Source of the DNA: Actinomyces viscosus
Lineage (GTDB): Bacteria > Bacteroidota > Bacteroidia > Flavobacteriales_D > Crocinitomicaceae
Length of the DNA: 6,764 bases
Direction: 5' to 3'
Assembly: GCA_943326975.2 (NCBI GenBank)
Contig: CALPVI020000098.1
Coordinates: forward strand, 1 to 6,764
The position numbers and the translations under genes were made by a program. Position 1 is the first letter of the stretch. Each line of letters opens with the position of its first letter. The notes under the pieces were generated by a model. It was given only the letters and a program-made list of their open reading frames with translations, did no database searches and was not told the origin of the DNA. Of this stretch, positions 4,901 through 6,764 are shown one piece after another.

Positions 4901-6593
4901 ATGTGCTGGAAACTACGTAGCTACTGTAAAAGATAGTACAGGTTGTATGAAATCTTTCACAACTACCGTATTAAATGATACTACAAAGATTATTGATCCA
5001 TGTGCAAACACAACTTTAAAAGCAAATGTTGCTTGGATACCAAATACAGATTCTATTAATTGTAATGGTTTTGCTCAAGTAAAAGGTATTGGTGGTAAAA
5101 CTCCTTATATTTTCTCTTGGTCAAATGCAACTGGAAATAACATTGGGAATACAGATAAAGTAACTGGTTTATGCGCTGGTGGTTATTCAGTATCAGTAAC
5201 GGATGCTAATGGATGTAAAAACATAGTGAATGGATTTATTTTCCAAGATACAACAAAGAAAGTTAACCCTTGTGCAGACTTAAAAGGGTATGTAACTGTT
5301 AAACCTAGTACATTTAACTGTAATGGTTCATTAAGTGCTTTTGTTCCATCTACAATAACTATTGGAAGCTCTTTTGCATGGTATAACGCTGTGGGAGATA
5401 GCATTTCAACTACTTCAACTATTAATAACTTGTGCCCAGGTAACTATGCAGTGGTGATTAAATTTGCTAATGGGTGTGTGAAAACAATTAATAACTATGT
5501 ATTTAATGATAGTATTATTAATGTAAATCCATGTATTAATTCTGATTTAAAAGCTTCTTTAGATGTAATACCAACAGGTCCAAATTGTACAGGGGCTGCT
5601 AAAGTAATGGCTACTGGAGGTTATGGTAAATATTCTATTACATGGTCTAAAGGAACTCAAAATGCAGCAGGTGGTTTAGATTTTACAATCACGAATTTAT
5701 GTCAAGGTGTAATAGATGTAACTGTAAAAGATTCTTCAGGTTGTATCGTTAAAGCTTCGGGATACATTCCTGTAGCAATTGATACGATTAAACCATTAAA
5801 TGGATATGTTACAACTGCTAATACTTCTAAAGATTCTTTATGTGATGGTAAAGCTTCAGTTGTAGCATTTGGAGGAAAACCACCGTACTACTTCAACTTT
5901 GATAATGGAGATACAAACTCTATCGATTTTGGATTATGTGCAGGTTTACACCATGTTAAAATAAAAGATTCAAGAGGTGATTCATTAAAATTAGATTTTG
6001 TTATAGCTGCGCCAGCATTTGTTTATACTACTTCTACTTTAGCGGATTCAACTATTACTGGAAGTGTTTTCAGTGATCCTGTGAATAATTGTGTGATTAA
6101 TTATAACGAAATCGATTCTGCTTACATAACTGATGTTACATTCATTACGAATACTACTGCAAATGTTACATGGACGGTTGTTTATGCAAACGATTCAATC
6201 ATTACGTTACATACACAATATGATGTGTTATATAATGCAGCGGGTGTATTCTCGTTTAATTTACAATTATTCTGTCCAACAAAAGCTGTTGGTCATTATG
6301 TAAATGCTACAGATAATTATTACATCGCAAAATCTACTTTAGGGTTAACAAATGTTTCAATAGATAAAGCGTTCTTGGTATATCCAAACCCTTTCAATGA
6401 AGCATTAAACATTAACTTACCGAAAGATATTCATTCAACTGTTGTGATTACAGATGTTTTAGGAAAAGTTGTTTACACAAATAATTATACTTCTAAAAAT
6501 ATCTCAATCAATGTAAATCATTTGAATGCAGGTCAATATTTTTTAACTGTTTCTAATGACTTAGGAACTAGTACTCAAAAAATTGTGAAATAA
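1929..6593 (+). CDS. Large secreted SprB-like repeat protein (13 complete four-cysteine repeats) with T9SS sorting domain
   Basis: The 1554-residue protein has a Sec signal peptide (K2/K3/K7, hydrophobic core about 9-19, probable cleavage LKA|Q at 23/24). A degenerate N-terminal unit occupies 24-103. Complete repeats start at 104, 200, 292, 384, 474, 566, 659, 754, 843, 933, 1023, 1113 and 1200, and a degenerate unit runs from 1289 to 1370. A unique region covers 1371-1481 and a T9SS C-terminal domain 1482-1554. Each repeat of 87-96 residues holds one SprB-like core: CNG, GG-x-APF-x-F-x-W, L-x-x-(V/L)C-x-GNY, D-x-x-(G/N)C. SprB of Flavobacterium johnsoniae, the gliding adhesin, is the known relative by repeat type. 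That one is far larger, so I infer only a cell-surface or secreted adhesin-like fibre. The start is supported by the signal peptide and the promoter 26 bases upstream. The gene has its own promoter and terminator, and its neighbour upstream is a short paralogue. Confidence 0.9.
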   Translation: MKKVLQKCSFLAFCVLLSFGLKAQNIVVTFPATDTVNCNGLAKIDSTVFNATSWYWTNSSSTVIQQGGKQVNNLCPGTYKLNYTNANNQLVNFPFSIGFNNQTNPCATLGGNLQTKNHNTKQGTPNCNGGAAIMPFGGTTPYSFEWKNSTNTIIATTDTLKNVCAGTYILTLKDKNNCIKTFTAVVNIDTTTSTNGGGTPNCNLSLNPTAVPNSSTTACNGEVNVTVTGGKAPYQFTWKDSLGNIKGYMPHLTGLCTNKYFITVKDSNNCTNTVWTYVGNGNGGNNGGGSTNPCANFGAYAATKAHNPSISANCNGAIKINLQGGAAPFTFVWKDSKGASIQANDSLTNACAGSYTITVSDSNNCVKTITAIVAIDSTVNNPNDPCASLNGFVVSKPHELRPGQSSCNGGATVNVQGGSAPFTFEWKNTAGAIIFTGDTIKDICNGNYTVKVKDSKGCNKLFSLVIGIDSSALAVCNSFVGTVVTKPHNPKQGTTGCNGGAAVNITGGQAPYHFEWRQFAGGTVIASVDTLKNVCPGTYYATVRDNQGCAKLFTAIVKQDTSVIVDPCASFNGTFSVKAHNSKQGTNCNGGAAVKINGGVGPFQIIWSATQTLSNPLSTLDSLKNVCSGNYFVKISDSKGCNKILSVFIPNDTTSVPNTNCAGFDATIVTKAHNTKQGTASCNGGAAVKPIGGQAPYTYIWKQTAASANALSTTDTLKNVCSGNYFVTVKDGKGCIKTLSAFVGLDTTLAPNYDPCLNSKLTTTFTKINTKSLSACDGNATIFVKSGNAPFIFDWKDAVGNKIGTSNQLNGLCPGNYSFAVTEKGGCTRVTNFSIAYDSVVANPCANFGGNVNTKPNVAVAPNCNGELVAVQFGGKAPFTYEWRQTSAGAILATKDTLKNACSGNYFVTIKDANNCIKTLNGMIINGTVANTNACANSTITATVFTTPSSSAAICNGTASITVAGGVAPFTFEWKNIYGGTIGNKPQVGGLCAGNYVATVKDSTGCMKSFTTTVLNDTTKIIDPCANTTLKANVAWIPNTDSINCNGFAQVKGIGGKTPYIFSWSNATGNNIGNTDKVTGLCAGGYSVSVTDANGCKNIVNGFIFQDTTKKVNPCADLKGYVTVKPSTFNCNGSLSAFVPSTITIGSSFAWYNAVGDSISTTSTINNLCPGNYAVVIKFANGCVKTINNYVFNDSIINVNPCINSDLKASLDVIPTGPNCTGAAKVMATGGYGKYSITWSKGTQNAAGGLDFTITNLCQGVIDVTVKDSSGCIVKASGYIPVAIDTIKPLNGYVTTANTSKDSLCDGKASVVAFGGKPPYYFNFDNGDTNSIDFGLCAGLHHVKIKDSRGDSLKLDFVIAAPAFVYTTSTLADSTITGSVFSDPVNNCVINYNEIDSAYITDVTFITNTTANVTWTVVYANDSIITLHTQYDVLYNAAGVFSFNLQLFCPTKAVGHYVNATDNYYIAKSTLGLTNVSIDKAFLVYPNPFNEALNINLPKDIHSTVVITDVLGKVVYTNNYTSKNISINVNHLNAGQYFLTVSNDLGTSTQKIVK
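1998..2237 (+). other. Degenerate N-terminal unit shared with the short paralogue
   Basis: Residues 24-103. The unit keeps VNCNG (C38) and NNLCPGTY (C75), but lacks the leading NPC cysteine, the GG-x-APF turn and the final GC. The segment DTVNCNGLAKIDSTVFNATSW aligns with the DTENGAATFDYISANAVSW stretch at the same place in the 489-residue protein, and both domains run into an NPC motif. It is probably an ancestral repeat fixed as the mature N-terminus in both proteins. Confidence 0.7.
2238..6038 (+). repeat. Tandem array of about 90-residue SprB-like repeats (13 complete plus 1 degenerate)
   Basis: Unit starts at the DNA level are 2238, 2526, 2802, 3078, 3348, 3624, 3903, 4188, 4455, 4725, 4995, 5265, 5526 and 5793, so the period is about 261-288 bases and always a multiple of three. 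Consensus landmarks are N/D-P-C, C-N-G, G-G-x-A-P-F/Y, F-x-W-K, L-x-x-V/L-C-x-G-N-Y and D-x-x-G/N-C-x-K, usually followed by a D-T/S-T/S linker. Units 1-13 each contain exactly four cysteines (for example C568, C588, C627 and C641 in unit 6). Unit 14 has only two. Unit 12 keeps its cysteines but has lost the GG-x-APF turn. Gly/Asn-rich linkers occur only after units 1 and 2. Confidence 0.9.
3624..4187 (+). repeat. Most similar neighbouring repeat pair (units 6 and 7), with near-identical DNA
   Basis: The 25 bases at 3793-3817 and 4075-4099 are identical (both begin CATTGAAAAATGTATG) and lie 282 bases, or 94 codons, apart. The similarity continues into the following TACTTTGT. Both units encode KAHN(S/T)KQGT, CNGGAAVK, D(S/T)LKNVCSGNYFV and an ILS/TLS strand. 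Unit 5 shares most of these motifs. The pattern fits a relatively recent in-frame duplication or gene conversion in the centre of the array. Confidence 0.75.
6039..6371 (+). other. Unassigned region between repeats and sorting domain
   Basis: Residues 1371-1481 have no repeat landmarks. The segment is rich in Thr, Val, Tyr and Asn with alternating hydrophobic residues, so it is probably a beta-sandwich. It has one cysteine near each end (VNNCVIN and LFCPT), which could close one disulfide. I do not recognise the domain. Its place next to the T9SS signal suggests a stalk or spacer close to the outer membrane, which is inference. Confidence 0.6.
6372..6590 (+). other. T9SS type A-like C-terminal sorting domain of the long protein
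   Basis: Residues 1482-1554: FLVYPNPFNEALNI, then VVITDVLGKVVYT, then LNAGQYFLTVS and the tail TQKIVK. These are the ordered landmarks of T9SS type A cargo domains. The domain matches that of the short paralogue in plan but not closely in sequence, so the two signals have diverged. Confidence 0.9.
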
Positions 6594-6611
6594 TATTTCA
6601 CTATAAACTAC

Positions 6612-6660
6612 AAAGAATCCCTCAAGAATTATTTTTCTTGGGGGATTTTTTATTTTATGA
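6612..6660 (+). terminator. Intrinsic terminator after the long repeat-protein gene
   Basis: AATCCCTCAAGAA (6616-6628) pairs with TTCTTGGGGGATT (6635-6647) around a six-base loop, with a single T-G wobble. Four further pairs, including a G-T, extend the stem to 6612/6651. The right arm runs into TTTTATTTT. It sits 18 bases after the stop codon, and together with the promoter at 1873 it closes a one-gene transcription unit. Confidence 0.88.
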
Positions 6661-6723
6661 ACTTTTAACGAAACAATTCTTAGATAATCTCAAAGCAGCA
6701 AACAAAGTATTCATCAGATTGAT

Positions 6724-6731
6724 TACCTTTG
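6724..6731 (+). promoter_or_regulatory. -7 promoter box before the last open frame
   Basis: TACCTTTG matches the Bacteroidota -7 consensus TAnnTTTG exactly. I do not see a clear TTG at the expected -33 distance. Only five bases separate the box from the ATG at 6737, so the transcript would begin at or next to the start codon. Confidence 0.5.
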
Positions 6732-6736
6732 TATTT

Positions 6737-6764
6737 ATGGATTATGCAATTGAATTACGTTTTC
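6737..6764 (+). CDS. Start of an unidentified gene (truncated by the window end)
   Basis: ATG at 6737 opens a frame reading MDYAIELRF to the window end. It is supported by the well-placed -7 box just upstream and by the terminator that ends the previous unit. Nine residues are too few to name a product. The true start could also be an in-frame codon further downstream, outside the window. Confidence 0.35.

Noticed and set aside
3345..5404. Three minus-strand open frames (3345-3569, 4643-4858, 5183-5404)
   Set aside because: All lie wholly inside the repeat array of the long gene. Similar composition in each repeat gives similar antisense frames by chance.
2238..6038. Regular repeats read as a CRISPR array or DNA-level satellite
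   Set aside because: The period is about 261-288 bases, always in frame, and similarity is higher in protein than in DNA. There are no short identical repeats with unique spacers.
1929..6593. Naming the long gene sprB and assigning gliding motility
   Set aside because: Only the repeat type is shared. The protein is much shorter than known SprB, and no sprC, sprD, sprF or gld gene is visible in the window.

Overview
The window is AT-rich DNA that looks like the chromosome of a member of the Bacteroidota, probably of a Flavobacterium-like lineage. Three things point there: two proteins ending in type IX secretion system (T9SS) type A-like sorting domains with YPNPF motifs, SprB-like repeats, and promoter boxes of the form TAnnTTTG. 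I cannot narrow the taxon further.

Layout, all on the + strand. Positions 2-253 are the 3' end of a probable uroporphyrinogen-III synthase gene (hemD, heme pathway). Positions 327-1796 encode a 489-residue secreted protein with a signal peptide, a divergent N-terminal domain, three SprB-like repeats and a T9SS sorting domain. A long hairpin terminator (about 1807-1851) and a textbook Bacteroidota promoter (1873-1903) separate it from the second gene. Positions 1929-6593 encode a 1554-residue protein of the same plan, with 13 complete four-cysteine repeats of about 90 residues plus a degenerate unit at each end, then a 111-residue unassigned region and a T9SS sorting domain. A strong terminator follows (6612-6660). 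A -7 promoter box at 6724-6731 then precedes an ATG at 6737, which opens a reading frame cut off by the window end.

The two large genes look like a short/long pair of paralogous surface or secreted adhesin-like proteins: exported by Sec, moved across the outer membrane by T9SS, then trimmed at the C-terminal domain and anchored or released. No T9SS machinery, gliding or SprF/PorP-like gene lies in the window, so partners must be encoded elsewhere. hemD is probably an unrelated neighbour.

The most informative observation is how cysteines are lost. Complete repeats have four cysteines (C1-C4). Degenerate repeats keep either C2 and C3 only or C1 and C4 only, which predicts nested C1-C4 and C2-C3 disulfides. 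The long protein also mixes two repeat subtypes, carries many D-S/T-x sites matching the Bacteroidota O-glycosylation motif, and shows recent DNA-level homogenisation of its central units.
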